Source of the DNA: an uncultured Bacteroidales bacterium
GTDB lineage: Bacteria; Bacteroidota; Bacteroidia; Bacteroidales; F082
NCBI GenBank assembly: GCA_946184615.1
Contig: CAMHFN010000005.1
Span: forward strand, 1-64,000
Length of the DNA: 64,000 nucleotides
Reading direction: 5' to 3'
Position numbers and translations under genes: made by a program. Below are positions 43,196 to 52,177 of the stretch, piece after piece. A model generated the notes under the pieces. That model was not told where the DNA came from and ran no database searches. It worked only from the letters and a program-made list of their open reading frames with translations. Positions within the stretch are counted from its first letter, which is position 1; each line of letters opens with the position of its first letter.

Positions 43196-44692
43196 ATGGC
43201 AGAAAACAATAGACTGGGGTCCTTGGCAAAACAAACCGCCATTTATGGCTTGAGCAGTATCATCGGCAGGTTTTTGAATTATCTGCTGGTGCCGCTGTAT
43301 ACTTACAAAATCGCCGCTGAATCGGGTGGTTATGGCATCGTTACTAATTTGTATGCTTACACCGCTTTGCTTTTGGTTATCTTGACTTTTGGCATGGAGA
43401 CTACTTTTTTTCGTTTCTCCAACAAAGAAGGCGTCGACCCCAATAAAGCGTTCTCCACTTCCGGTTTGGCGGTGGGGTTGGTAAGTGTGGTGTTTGTGGC
43501 TTTGGTCAGCGTGTTCTTAAAGCCCATCTCCAACGCATTGCATTATGCCGATCATCCTGAGTTTGTGGAGATTATGGCGATTATTGTAGCCTTGGATGCT
43601 TTTCAAGCCATTCTTTTTGCACGTTTGCGCTACGAGAACCGCCCCATCAAGTTTGCTGCCCTGAAATTGTTGTTCATTTTCCTCAACATCGGGTTGAATC
43701 TGTTCATTTTCCTTGTGGCACCTGGTCTGAAAGAGAGTCATCCCGCCTTGATGGGTTGGTATGAAAACAGCTATCAGGTGGGGTATATCTTCATCGTCAA
43801 TCTCATCTGCACCGGCTTGATTACCTTGGGCTTTATCCCAGAAATCCGGAAATTGCGCTTCGGCATCGACCGCAAGATGTTGAAGCAGATGTTGAAATAC
43901 ACATGGCCCCTCTTGTTGTTGGGTCTGGCAGGCATTCTTAACCAGGTGGCAGACAAGATTTGCTATCGTTTCATTGTCCCTGGTGAGGAAGGAGATGTGC
44001 AGCTGGGCATCTATGGTGCTTGTGTCAAGATAGCGATGATTATGGCGATGATCACCCAGGCCTTTCGCTATGCCTACGAGCCTTTTGTTTTTGGTGGCAA
44101 ACGTGATACGGCCGATAAGGAAACCCAAGCCAAAGTAATGAAATACTTTATCATCTTTACGTTGTTGGCTTTCCTTGCTGTGGTCATGTATATGCCGATT
44201 TTAAAACATATCATCAAAAGCGATTATTGGGAAGGTTTGCGCGTGGTGCCTATCGTGATGATGGCCGAGATTTTCATGGGCATCTATTTCAACCTCTCCT
44301 TCTGGTACAAACTTATTGATGAGACCTGGTGGGGTGCTATTTTCTCAGCCATCGGTTGCATCGTGTTGCTCGCCATCAACTTCATCTTTGTACCAAAGTA
44401 CGGCTATATGGCTTGTGCTTGGGGCGGTTTTGCGGGTTATGGCACCTGTATGGTGTTATCCTACTTCGTTGGCCAGAAAAAAGCCCCCATTCCCTATCAT
44501 TTGAAATCAGCGTTCCTTTATTTTGCCCTTGCCATAGTCCTTTATTTTGTCCAAAAACTTATCCATATCGAAAACACAGCATGGACCCTGGTCGTCAACA
44601 CGGCCTTGTTATTGGTCTTTGTTGCCTTTATCTGCTTTATGGAACGTGATTTGATAAAAGGAGTCACCTCCTTCTTCAAAAAGAAATCTTAA
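43196..44692 (+). CDS. Oligosaccharide flippase (Wzx/MATE-like)
   Basis: A 498-residue integral membrane protein with about 12-14 hydrophobic helices, opening LGSLAKQTAIYGLSSIIGRFLNYLLVPLYT, the usual start of Bacteroidota Wzx-like proteins. Members flip lipid-linked oligosaccharides, or lipid II, across the inner membrane. It keeps the polysaccharide-biosynthesis C-terminal half with VVPIVMMAEIFMGIYFNLSFWYK. It heads the flippase-dut-TPR-DUF4292-EnvC series common in Bacteroidales, which hints at an envelope-growth role. The specific glycan is unknown. Confidence 0.9.
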   Translation: MAENNRLGSLAKQTAIYGLSSIIGRFLNYLLVPLYTYKIAAESGGYGIVTNLYAYTALLLVILTFGMETTFFRFSNKEGVDPNKAFSTSGLAVGLVSVVFVALVSVFLKPISNALHYADHPEFVEIMAIIVALDAFQAILFARLRYENRPIKFAALKLLFIFLNIGLNLFIFLVAPGLKESHPALMGWYENSYQVGYIFIVNLICTGLITLGFIPEIRKLRFGIDRKMLKQMLKYTWPLLLLGLAGILNQVADKICYRFIVPGEEGDVQLGIYGACVKIAMIMAMITQAFRYAYEPFVFGGKRDTADKETQAKVMKYFIIFTLLAFLAVVMYMPILKHIIKSDYWEGLRVVPIVMMAEIFMGIYFNLSFWYKLIDETWWGAIFSAIGCIVLLAINFIFVPKYGYMACAWGGFAGYGTCMVLSYFVGQKKAPIPYHLKSAFLYFALAIVLYFVQKLIHIENTAWTLVVNTALLLVFVAFICFMERDLIKGVTSFFKKKS

Positions 44693-44721
44693 ATCTTTAA
44701 ATTTTTAAATCTTTAAATCTC
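44687..44721. repeat. AT-rich motif AAATCTTTAAAT before dut
   Basis: The 34-bp stretch before the dut ATG is made of AAATCTTTAAAT units (ATCTTAAATCTTTAAATTT, then TTAAATCTTTAAATC). It is present also before the DPP7 gene and argF. Confidence 0.55.
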
Positions 44722-44722
44722 C

Positions 44723-45160
44723 ATGAAACTCAAAATAGTCAATCAATCCAACAATCCCTTGCCGACGTATGAGACCGTGAACTCCGCCGGGATGGACTTG
44801 CGTGCTTGGTTACCCGAAGGCCCTGTTACCTTGGAACCCATGCAGCGTTTTTTGGTACCCACAGGCCTTTATATGGAGATTCCTGAGGGTTTTGAAGGTC
44901 AGGTGCGGCCTCGCAGTGGTCTGGCCCTTAAAAGCGGCATTACGGTCCTGAATACCCCTGGTACCATTGATGCGGATTACCGTGGGCAAGTTTGTGTGAT
45001 TTTGATTAATCTGTCCGACAAACCGTTTGTTATCCATAGTGGTGACCGTATTGCGCAATTGATTATCGCCCGATGCGAACAAGTCGAGACGGTTGCGGTG
45101 GAATCGCTTTCGGTGACGGAGCGGGGAGAAGGTGGGTTTGGACATACGGGGAGGAGTTGA
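44723..45160 (+). CDS. dut: dUTP diphosphatase
   Basis: A 145-residue trimeric dUTPase hydrolysing dUTP to dUMP and pyrophosphate, which protects DNA from uracil and supplies dTMP synthesis. The five motifs can be seen: AGMDLRAW (I), PRSGLALK (II), [11 protein letters not shown] (III), GDRIAQLI (IV) and GGFGHTGR (V). Length is typical. The next gene starts 22 bases downstream. Confidence 0.97.
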   Translation: MKLKIVNQSNNPLPTYETVNSAGMDLRAWLPEGPVTLEPMQRFLVPTGLYMEIPEGFEGQVRPRSGLALKSGITVLNTPGTIDADYRGQVCVILINLSDKPFVIHSGDRIAQLIIARCEQVETVAVESLSVTERGEGGFGHTGRS

Positions 45161-45182
45161 GAACGGAAAACGAAGTATTAAA

Positions 45183-46703
45183 ATGAGAAAATGGATTATT
45201 ATCGGGTTGCTGTTGGTGGTAACTGCTGCTTTTGGGCAGGTGGACGTTCGTAAAAACGCCCATGCGTTCTCCAAAGGTCTCGAATGCAAATACAAAAACG
45301 ATACGGAAGGTGCCATTAGCTGCTTCGAGGAAGCCTTAAAATCCATGCCCGACGATGCAGCCTCCATGTTTGAATTGAGCGAGCAATATGTCAAAGCAGG
45401 AAAACTGGAGGAGGGTTTTGCCATGAGCAAAAAGGCGGCAGAGCTTGACCCGGAAAACAAATGGTATCAGATGCGCTTGGCCATTTTTTACCGTAACCAG
45501 GAACAGTTTGACGAGTACATCAAAATCTATGAGCTGCTGACCACCAAATACCCTGGCGACATCAACATGTTGGCCGATTTGATCGATGCCTACATGGTGG
45601 TAAAGAATTACGACAAAGCGCTCGAAAAAACCGACCTTCTCGTAAAACAGGCAGGTGCCGACACGCGCTATTACCACATGCTGGCCAATGCCTATATGGA
45701 CGCAGGAAAAGAGAAAAAGGCTTTGGCGATGTACGACAAAATCAAGGCGATGGATCCCAACGACCAGTACATCAATATCTCGCTGCTTGAGTACCACGAG
45801 AAAAAAGGAGAATTGGACAAAGCCTTCGAGGAACTGCTTGATGCCATCCATAACGAAAACCTCGACTTCAATACCAAGGCGAACATCTATGAATACTGGT
45901 TCAACAAGTTTCAAGAGGCCAAAAACATCGACCAACAAGCATTTCAGGCAGGCCAAGCCTTCATTGAGGCTTATCCCGACAACCAGCTAGGCTATCTGAT
46001 TCTGGCTTCCTATTATATCAAACGCGACGACTTTCAATCGTGTAAAGCCATGTCGCTGAAAGCCTTGGAGTTTGACCGTACCAACTACGGTGCATGGCAG
46101 TATCTGGTGCTTTGCGAAGCCCCGCTGATGGAGACCGATTCATTGATGAAACACGCTGTTGAGGCCTTGCAATACTATCCTACCCAGCCGGTCTTTTATT
46201 GGTTTGCGGGGGTGTCACATGCACTTAAGAAAATGGATAACGAGGCTATCGATTATTTTGAAAAAGGTCGCAAATTTGTGATCGAAAAAAAGCTGCTCGC
46301 TGATTTTGACAGCTATTTAGGTGACCTTTACCATGCGGTTGGAGAGGAGGAAAAATCGTTTGAGGCATACGATAGGGTACTCCGTTTCGATCCCGACAAC
46401 GCCTTGGTGTTAAACAATTACGCTTATTATCTTTCTTTGAAGAAAGAACGCCTTGACGAAGCAAAGACCATGGCACATCATGCCGTGGAACTTTCTCCGG
46501 ATAACGCCATCTATTTGGATACCTATGCCTGGGTGCTATACCAAAAAGGAGAATATGAAGCCGCCGAAACTCAAATGAGCAAGGCCATCCAACAGTTACA
46601 GCAGCCCGACAAGACCTATTACCAGCATTATGCCGACATCCTTGAAAAGGTGAACCAACCCGAAAAGGCAGCAGAATACCGTACCAAAGCGGAAGAATTA
46701 TGA
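45183..46703 (+). CDS. Tetratricopeptide-repeat protein (secreted)
   Basis: A 506-residue protein starting at the ATG at 45183, where the signal peptide MRKWIIIGLLLVVTAAFGQ begins. The remainder is a superhelix of TPR-like helix pairs, e.g. AHAFSKGLECKYKNDTEGAISCFEEALKS, AASMFELSEQYVKAGKLEEGFAM, and later VLNNYAYYLSLKKERLDEAKTMAHHAVELSPDNAIYLDTYAWVLYQKGEYEAAETQM, near to consensus. It is probably a periplasmic scaffold. The stop TGA and the start of the DUF4292 gene overlap as ATGA. Confidence 0.87.
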   Translation: MRKWIIIGLLLVVTAAFGQVDVRKNAHAFSKGLECKYKNDTEGAISCFEEALKSMPDDAASMFELSEQYVKAGKLEEGFAMSKKAAELDPENKWYQMRLAIFYRNQEQFDEYIKIYELLTTKYPGDINMLADLIDAYMVVKNYDKALEKTDLLVKQAGADTRYYHMLANAYMDAGKEKKALAMYDKIKAMDPNDQYINISLLEYHEKKGELDKAFEELLDAIHNENLDFNTKANIYEYWFNKFQEAKNIDQQAFQAGQAFIEAYPDNQLGYLILASYYIKRDDFQSCKAMSLKALEFDRTNYGAWQYLVLCEAPLMETDSLMKHAVEALQYYPTQPVFYWFAGVSHALKKMDNEAIDYFEKGRKFVIEKKLLADFDSYLGDLYHAVGEEEKSFEAYDRVLRFDPDNALVLNNYAYYLSLKKERLDEAKTMAHHAVELSPDNAIYLDTYAWVLYQKGEYEAAETQMSKAIQQLQQPDKTYYQHYADILEKVNQPEKAAEYRTKAEEL

Positions 46704-47311
46704 AACGGAGAACGGAGAACGGAACCCCGAACGGCGTAGCCTTCACCGACCCAAGGGAGGTAACTAAGGGCTCACCGACCAAATGGGAAGTAAAACGGAA
46801 AATAGAAAACAGAACGTTTTCTCTTCTCCTTTTGGTGCTACTGCTTGTGGTGTCGTGTACCTCCAAGAAAAAACTGGTATCGCCCATAGCACATGGTACC
46901 GATTACCGTTGGATGACTGCCAAAATGAGCGGAGAGTTGAAAATGGAGGGCGAAGATTTTCCTTTTTCTGGAAATCTTAGGATGTGTCGTGATAGCACGG
47001 TGTGGGTCTCCGTGTCGGCTTTTATGGGTATGGAAAGTATCCGCACCTTGGTGACGCAAGACTCTGTCGTTCTGGTCAATCGATTGAACCAAACCTATTT
47101 GGCGGAACCGAGGTCCGTCTTAGTTGAGACCCTTCAGGTTCCTTCTTTGCAGGAAACACAGGCTATGCTGCTCGGTGATGGCTCCTCCGACCACGTGGAG
47201 ATTCAATGGGGCCCCTATATGGCTAAAATACAATACTCGGATATCCATTGGGATGAACCAACCAGCTTCCCAATCAAAATCAACAAGAACTATAAAAGAA
47301 TGAAACCATGA
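46700..47311 (+). CDS. DUF4292 lipoprotein with repeat-encoded N-terminus
   Basis: A 203-residue lipoprotein of a Bacteroidota family. The conserved part is the mature DUF4292 domain after Cys53 (CTSKKKLVSPIAHGTDYRWMTAKMSGE onward). The signal helix is SLLLLVLLLVVSC (residues 41-53), but before it lies an unusual 40-residue hydrophilic stretch (start: MKRRTENGTP). That stretch is the translation of dispersed-repeat DNA (46703-46812, tandem 1.5 copies of the element at 15511-15567). No nearer in-frame start exists, so the ATG of the ATGA junction with the TPR gene seems to be used. Other family members should have a short n-region. It precedes the EnvC-like gene (ATGA overlap) and may belong to an envelope-remodelling unit. 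Confidence 0.8.
   Translation: MKRRTENGTPNGVAFTDPREVTKGSPTKWEVKRKIENRTFSLLLLVLLLVVSCTSKKKLVSPIAHGTDYRWMTAKMSGELKMEGEDFPFSGNLRMCRDSTVWVSVSAFMGMESIRTLVTQDSVVLVNRLNQTYLAEPRSVLVETLQVPSLQETQAMLLGDGSSDHVEIQWGPYMAKIQYSDIHWDEPTSFPIKINKNYKRMKP
46703..46812. repeat. Dispersed element, copy 2, read as protein (DUF4292 N-terminus)
   Basis: ACGGAGAACGGAG runs lead into AACGGCGTAGCC, TTCACCGACC (ends 46751) and GGGAGGTAA (46755-46763). There is then a second partial copy GGGCTCACCGACC (46768-46780) and GGGAAGTAAAACGG (46785-46798). The same order occurs at 15511-15567. Confidence 0.75.
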
Positions 47312-48573
47312 AACGAGTCGTAAGAACCGGACTTTTGTTGCTGTTAGCCCTGCTATGTGCTACTGGAGGTTATGCCCAAAAAAAGACCAAAGAATCACTT
47401 CAAAAACAAATTAATGCCTTGCAAAAGGAAATCGAAACAGCCAATAAGCTGTTGAAAGAGACCTCAAAAAACAAAGAAGTGACTTTGAATCAGGTGACTT
47501 TGCTTGATAAGAAAATACAAAATCGTCAAAAACTTATTAATGCTTATAATGAACAAATTAAAGTACTTGACGAAAATATCCATCAGGGTGAGCGCAACAT
47601 CAACAAATTGAATGGCGAGCTTAAAACACTACGTGGCGAGTATTCCAAAATGATCCAGTTCGCCTACCGTAACCGAAGTCATTACGACCAATTGGAGTTT
47701 TTCTTTGCCTCAGAGGATTTTAACCAAGCTATGCGACGTATGCGGTACATCCAACAATTTACTGATGCCCGAAAGACCAAGATGGACCAGATAGCCAATG
47801 CTCAAAAAAAAGTAAGAGACGAGGTGGAATCCAACAGGAAGGCTCGTGAAGAACAGGCAGCGCTATTGGCCGAAGAGAAAGCCCAGCAAGAGGCGATGAA
47901 AAAGGAAAAGGAGGAGCTAAACACCCAAGTGGCACAGCTCAAAAAGAAGGAGGGCAGTATCCAGCAGAATATCAAGGACAAGCAAGCACAAGCCAAGAAA
48001 TTCCAGAAGCAAATCGATGATATCATTGCCGAAGAAATCCGTTTAGCCAACGAGCGAGCTGCTGCCGAAGCAAAAAAGAACAAGGAAAAAAACAAGAAAT
48101 CGAGTACTACGACCACGAAATCCGATAAGATGGCGCTCACTCCCTCGGAGAAAATCCTTTCTACCTCGTTTTCGGCCAATAAAGGAAAACTGCCCTGGCC
48201 CGTGGAACGTGGTGTGATTTCCAGTTCCTATGGCAAACATACTTCGGCCGTCTCCAGTAAGGTGACGGTAACCAATAACGGCATAGATATTGCTACCAGC
48301 GAGAACGCCAAAGCCCGTTGTGTGTTCGAGGGGGTCGTGGTGAGCGTGGTGAAGCCATCCGCTTCCAACATCGGTGTCATCATCCGTCACGGCGACTATT
48401 TCACGGTGTATTCACAACTCGACGAGGTTTATGTGAATCGAGGCGACAAGGTGACGACCAAGCAGAACATTGGCAAGATACACACCGATCGTTCAGAAGG
48501 GAAGACCGAAGTGCATTTTGAGTTGCGACACGGCACGGAGACGCTAAATCCTTCGCAATGGCTGGCAAAGTGA
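47308..48573 (+). CDS. EnvC-like murein hydrolase activator (degenerate LytM domain)
   Basis: A 421-residue periplasmic protein with a signal peptide (LLLLLALLCATGGYAQ). A long coiled coil covers ~24-260, with a Lys/Ser linker to ~290, then an M23/LytM fold (~300-421: GVISSSYGKH ... NGIDIATSENAKARCVFEGVVVSVV ... HFELRHGTETLNPSQWL). Compared with active LytM enzymes, the first zinc His is Asn (NNGIDIA), the YxHL His is Gln (YSQL), and the first His of the HxH pair is Glu (EVHFE). The zinc site is therefore broken, as in E. coli EnvC, which activates amidases rather than cutting peptidoglycan itself. I infer a role in cell separation. ATGA overlap with DUF4292. Confidence 0.9.
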   Translation: MKRVVRTGLLLLLALLCATGGYAQKKTKESLQKQINALQKEIETANKLLKETSKNKEVTLNQVTLLDKKIQNRQKLINAYNEQIKVLDENIHQGERNINKLNGELKTLRGEYSKMIQFAYRNRSHYDQLEFFFASEDFNQAMRRMRYIQQFTDARKTKMDQIANAQKKVRDEVESNRKAREEQAALLAEEKAQQEAMKKEKEELNTQVAQLKKKEGSIQQNIKDKQAQAKKFQKQIDDIIAEEIRLANERAAAEAKKNKEKNKKSSTTTTKSDKMALTPSEKILSTSFSANKGKLPWPVERGVISSSYGKHTSAVSSKVTVTNNGIDIATSENAKARCVFEGVVVSVVKPSASNIGVIIRHGDYFTVYSQLDEVYVNRGDKVTTKQNIGKIHTDRSEGKTEVHFELRHGTETLNPSQWLAK

Positions 48574-48595
48574 AGAGTTAAAAGAGAAAGTGAAG

Positions 48596-48733
48596 ATGAA
48601 AAGAAATCGAATCCTACTCGTTTTGTTGGTGATGGCCACGGCCCTAATGTTGGTCAGTTGTCGAAGCCAAGAGCGTTTCGGGCAGCGAAAAGCTCCGAAG
48701 AACTGTCATAGTTGCACCAAATGGAGTAAATAG
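48596..48733 (+). CDS. Small lipoprotein, 45 residues
   Basis: ATG at 48596 (22 bases after the EnvC-like stop) opens a 45-codon frame ending TAG at 48733. It has a basic n-region (MKRNRILLV), hydrophobic core, and lipobox LMLVSC (Cys22), then 23 polar residues with two further cysteines (KNCHSCTKWSK). The layout is so typical of a lipoprotein that it should be real despite its size. Tiny Cys-containing lipoproteins with a CxxC-like tail recur in Bacteroidota near envelope genes. It is probably the last gene of the flippase-dut-TPR-DUF4292-EnvC operon. Function unknown. Confidence 0.7.
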   Translation: MKRNRILLVLLVMATALMLVSCRSQERFGQRKAPKNCHSCTKWSK

Positions 48734-48742
48734 ATTAGCACT

Positions 48743-50365
48743 TTAAAATCCATTCAAACTCATGGTCACGGTAGGGATGAGCAATAACCCACCGATGACG
48801 ATGAGCACCAAGATGAACTTCCAAATGAACCGCACCCATTTTTCCCATGGGATGCGGGCCACACCTAGGGTGGCGATAAGTACACCGGAGGTGGGGGTGA
48901 TCATGTTGGTAAACCCATCGCCAAATTGGAAAGCCATCACCGTGGTCTGACGCGACACCCCAATCAGATCGCTGAATGGTGCCATGATGGGCATGGTGAT
49001 GGCGGCTTTGGCCGAACCTGAAGGAATCACGATATTGATGAGCGTCTGGATGCCGTACATGATCTCGGTGGAGGCGATGGTACCGAGGTTGTTCATCGAC
49101 TTGGAAAGCCCGTAAAGAATAGTGTCGATGATGCCACCGTCTTGCAGCACAATGACAATGCCTGCTGCCAGACCCACCACGATGGCTGCGGAAAGGATGT
49201 CCCCCATGCCTTCGATGAACAATTTGGCAATGGCGCTGGCACTCTTGCCGATGGCCAGACCGCTACACACGCCCATGAACAGGAACAACGTGGCAATCTC
49301 CATGATGTACCAGCCATAACCCAGCACTCCAGTGACGAGATAATACACCGTGCCAAACAAAAGGGTTAGAACAAAATAGGGCACTCCTTTTCGAAGGGCG
49401 AAGAAACCCACAAGGGCAAACAAACCCGCTCCGATGGGCAGCAAAGGGAGGAGGGTGGCACTATGGCCGATTTTTAGGGTGGTCATGGGGAAGCGGATGG
49501 CACAAAACAACAAAATGGCGGTGACAAAGCCGTAAACCCACCAGGCCGGACGGTTACTATTCTGTCTCCTGTCTTCTGTCTCCTGCCTCCCGTCTTCTGC
49601 CTTCTGTTTCCTCCAATATTCATCATCCTGGTAAACCACCGAAATCATGGGGTTTTTCTTCACCTTTTTGGCATAAAGCAGCACGAAAACAATGCCGACA
49701 ATCGTCAGGATCACCCAACAAACCAAACGGTAGCCGATGCCAGAGAACAAGGGAATATCGGCGATGCCTTGGGCGATGCCGATGGTGAAGGGGTTGAGCA
49801 TGGCGCCCGAGAAACCGATGTGTGCCGCCACATACACCATGCAGACCCCCACGATGGAGTCGTAACCCATGGAGATGGCCAAGGGGATGATGATCAAGGT
49901 AAAGGCGATGGTTTCCTCGCTCATGCCGAATACGGAGCCAAAGAGGCTGAAGAGCAACATGATCAAGATGATGACGATGTTGTTGACCCCAATCTTCCGT
50001 ATCCACTTGCGACGCTCCAACTTTTTGGTGAAGCCCAAAAACGCCATGATTCCCGTATCGATGGCCTTGCTTTTGTTCATGATCCAAAAAGCACCGCCGA
50101 CAATCAAAATGAACACGATAATGCCACTCTGTTTCTCAAACCCCTTAAACAAGGCTGAAAACACCTGCCAGGTCTGGGGCTCGGCATGAAACTCTGTGGC
50201 ATACGGCTCAGGTAGCTGGTCTTGGTAATAAAACGTCATCACCGACTCACCGTTGACCTGCTCTTGGACGTACTTCCCGGGCTCGATGAACCAAGTCATC
50301 ATAGCCGCCAGTAAAATGCAGCAGAAAACAATGACAAAAGTATGTGGAACCTTGCGTTTTTTCAT
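48743..50365 (-). CDS. YfcC-family (DcuC superfamily) membrane transporter
   Basis: A 540-residue transporter (start ATG at 50365, MKKRKVPHTFVIVFCCILLAAMMTWFIEPGKYV) with about 12 membrane helices. The family includes C4-dicarboxylate and arginine/ornithine-type carriers; GVNNIVIILIMLLFSLFGSVFGMSEETIAFT and the late SGSAKAAITMPIMAPFSDLIGVSRQT match YfcC members. Substrate unknown; amino acids or dicarboxylates are likely. Oddity: about residues 257-271 (KAEDGRQETEDRRQ) in a cytoplasmic loop are encoded by three copies of the 14-bp unit also found in manC (49560-49601). It converges with the small lipoprotein gene (9-base gap). Confidence 0.87.
   Translation of the reverse strand: MKKRKVPHTFVIVFCCILLAAMMTWFIEPGKYVQEQVNGESVMTFYYQDQLPEPYATEFHAEPQTWQVFSALFKGFEKQSGIIVFILIVGGAFWIMNKSKAIDTGIMAFLGFTKKLERRKWIRKIGVNNIVIILIMLLFSLFGSVFGMSEETIAFTLIIIPLAISMGYDSIVGVCMVYVAAHIGFSGAMLNPFTIGIAQGIADIPLFSGIGYRLVCWVILTIVGIVFVLLYAKKVKKNPMISVVYQDDEYWRKQKAEDGRQETEDRRQNSNRPAWWVYGFVTAILLFCAIRFPMTTLKIGHSATLLPLLPIGAGLFALVGFFALRKGVPYFVLTLLFGTVYYLVTGVLGYGWYIMEIATLFLFMGVCSGLAIGKSASAIAKLFIEGMGDILSAAIVVGLAAGIVIVLQDGGIIDTILYGLSKSMNNLGTIASTEIMYGIQTLINIVIPSGSAKAAITMPIMAPFSDLIGVSRQTTVMAFQFGDGFTNMITPTSGVLIATLGVARIPWEKWVRFIWKFILVLIVIGGLLLIPTVTMSLNGF
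49560..49611. repeat. 14-bp tandem repeat inside the YfcC-family gene
   Basis: Units TTCTGTCTCCTGTC, TTCTGTCTCCTGCC, TCCCGTCTTCTGCC and a partial TTCTGTTTCC follow each other without gap. Consensus TTCYGTCTYCTGYC is shared with the manC repeat (7148-7175). It is in frame in a loop of the protein. Confidence 0.85.
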
Positions 50366-50379
50366 GGTTGTAAAATGAT

Positions 50380-50410
50380 TTGCAATATTACGAAAAATGA
50401 CGTAAATTTG
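50380..50410 (+). promoter_or_regulatory. Promoter of the M49-like peptidase gene (TTG-N20-TAAATTTG)
   Basis: TTG at 50380-50382 and TAAATTTG at 50403-50410, 20 bases apart. The ATG of the gene follows 40 bases after the box. Divergent from the YfcC-family gene. Confidence 0.65.
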
Positions 50411-50450
50411 CACGCTTATTGTGTGGAATCGATTTTAATTATATAAAACA

Positions 50451-52088
50451 ATGAAAATCAAACAATTAACTTATTTTGCGGCAATAGCTTTACTTGCTGT
50501 TGCTTGCACAAACACCCCCAAAGTAGTCGTGGAAGAACAACCACAACCCAAGTTGATCGACAAATATGCCGAGTACACGCTGACCACCGACATCAGCCAC
50601 CTGAGCGAGAACGAAAAGGAAATGCTTCCCCTGCTCTTCGAAGCGGCCGACATCATGGAAGACCTTTTCTGGAAAGAGAACTATGGCGACAAAGCCGAGT
50701 TGATGGCCAAAATCAGCGATCCTGACTTGCAAAAATTTGCTTGCATTACCTATGGTCCTTGGGATGGCCTCGACAACAACAAGTCCTTCGTAGAGGGTAT
50801 TGGCGAGAAACCTGCCGGCGCCCAGTTCTATCCTCAGGACATGACCGAAGAGGAGTGGAATGCCTTTGACGATCCCAACAAGACCAGTCAGTATACCATG
50901 ATCGTCCGTGACGAGAATGGTGCCTTGAAGTGTGTGTGGTATCATGAGTATTTCGAGGAGCAGATCAAGAAGGCTGCTTCCTTGCTGGACGATGCCTCTG
51001 AACTGGCTGGCGACGAGGAATTTGCCGAATACCTCCGCCTCCGTGCCATGGCACTTCGCACGGATGATTACTTGGAAAGCGACATGCGTTGGATGGATGT
51101 CCGCAACAACAACATCGATATGGTGATCGGACCTATCGAGAACTACACCGATGCCCGCTATGGCATCAAGGCATCGCACGAGGCTTTCATCCTCATCAAG
51201 GACCAAGAGTGGACCAAACAACTGGCCCGTTATGCCCAGTTTGTCCCAGAACTGCAGAAACAGCTTCCCGTGCCGGAGGAATACAAGAAGGAAGTCCCAG
51301 GCTCGGATGTGGATCTGGCTGCCTACGATGTGGTTTACTATGCGGGCGACTGCAATGCCAACAGCAAGACCATTGCCATCAACCTGCCCAACGACGAGCG
51401 TGTTCAGCTGCAACGCGGCACCCGCAAGCTTCAGCTCAAAAATGCCATGCAGGCCAAGTTCGAAAAGATCTTGGAACCGATCTCAGGGGTGCTGATGACC
51501 CCCGAATCGATGGAACACATCAAGTTTGATGCTTTCTTCGCCAATGTGATGTTCCACGAAACCGCCCACGGCATGGGTATCAAGAACACCATCACCGGAA
51601 AAGGCTCCGTCCATAGCGCTTTGGGCAACCTCTATAATGCGATCGAAGAAGCCAAGGCCGACGTGTTGGGCCTCTATCTGGTGACCAAGCTTGCTGAAAT
51701 GGGTGAGTACACTACGACGGAACTTGTCGACAATTACACCACCTTCCTCGCCGGCATCTTCCGCTCGGTGCGTTTCGGTGCCGCCAGTGCCCACGGCAAG
51801 GCCAACATGATTGAATTCAACTATATGCAGAACGAAGGTGCTTTCACCCGTAACGAACAAGGCCAATACGCCATCGACTTCGAGAAGATGAAGGTGGCTG
51901 TGGAAAAACTTGCTGGTGAAATCCTCGTGAATCAAGGCAACGGCGACTACGAAGCCACCAAAGCCTGGATGGAAGAGCGCATGCTCATCAAACCCGAACT
52001 GCAAGCCGACCTTGACCGTGTGAACAACGCGGGCATTCCGGTGGACATCTACTACAATATGGGGCCGAATGTGCTGATGGGGAAGTAA
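50451..52088 (+). CDS. M49-like zinc dipeptidyl-peptidase (lipoprotein)
   Basis: A 545-residue lipoprotein (lipobox LLAVAC, Cys19). The zinc site is H369-E-T-A-H373 followed by an EEAKAD helix (399-404), the M49-like second motif (EE-x-x-A-D/E) that supplies the third ligand. The family (dipeptidyl-peptidase III type) removes dipeptides from peptides. The classic motif is HExxGH; here the spacing is the five-residue HExxH, so this belongs to the more distant M49-like group with unverified specificity. It lies before DPP7, and both together would produce dipeptides in the periplasm or at the surface, fitting asaccharolytic or peptide-based growth. Confidence 0.85.
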   Translation: MKIKQLTYFAAIALLAVACTNTPKVVVEEQPQPKLIDKYAEYTLTTDISHLSENEKEMLPLLFEAADIMEDLFWKENYGDKAELMAKISDPDLQKFACITYGPWDGLDNNKSFVEGIGEKPAGAQFYPQDMTEEEWNAFDDPNKTSQYTMIVRDENGALKCVWYHEYFEEQIKKAASLLDDASELAGDEEFAEYLRLRAMALRTDDYLESDMRWMDVRNNNIDMVIGPIENYTDARYGIKASHEAFILIKDQEWTKQLARYAQFVPELQKQLPVPEEYKKEVPGSDVDLAAYDVVYYAGDCNANSKTIAINLPNDERVQLQRGTRKLQLKNAMQAKFEKILEPISGVLMTPESMEHIKFDAFFANVMFHETAHGMGIKNTITGKGSVHSALGNLYNAIEEAKADVLGLYLVTKLAEMGEYTTTELVDNYTTFLAGIFRSVRFGAASAHGKANMIEFNYMQNEGAFTRNEQGQYAIDFEKMKVAVEKLAGEILVNQGNGDYEATKAWMEERMLIKPELQADLDRVNNAGIPVDIYYNMGPNVLMGK

Positions 52089-52120
52089 GAAGCAAGGAGT
52101 AAGAAGTAAGAAGCAAGAAG
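52086..52120. repeat. AAG-rich simple repeat after the M49-like gene
   Basis: Begins within the TAA stop: repeats of TAAGAAGYAAG (TAAGAAGCAAGG, AGTAAGAAG, TAAGAAGCAAGAAG). It is followed at 52141-52177 by an AAATCTTTAAAT-type leader directly before the DPP7 ATG. Confidence 0.5.
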
Positions 52121-52177
52121 ATGGAAACATAATCCGCAATCAATAAATCAATAAATCTTTAAATATCAAATCTTTAA

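Noticed and set aside
50490-51413. 307-codon frame antisense to the M49-like gene
   Set aside because: Wholly inside a gene with clear catalytic motifs; the translation shows no family pattern.
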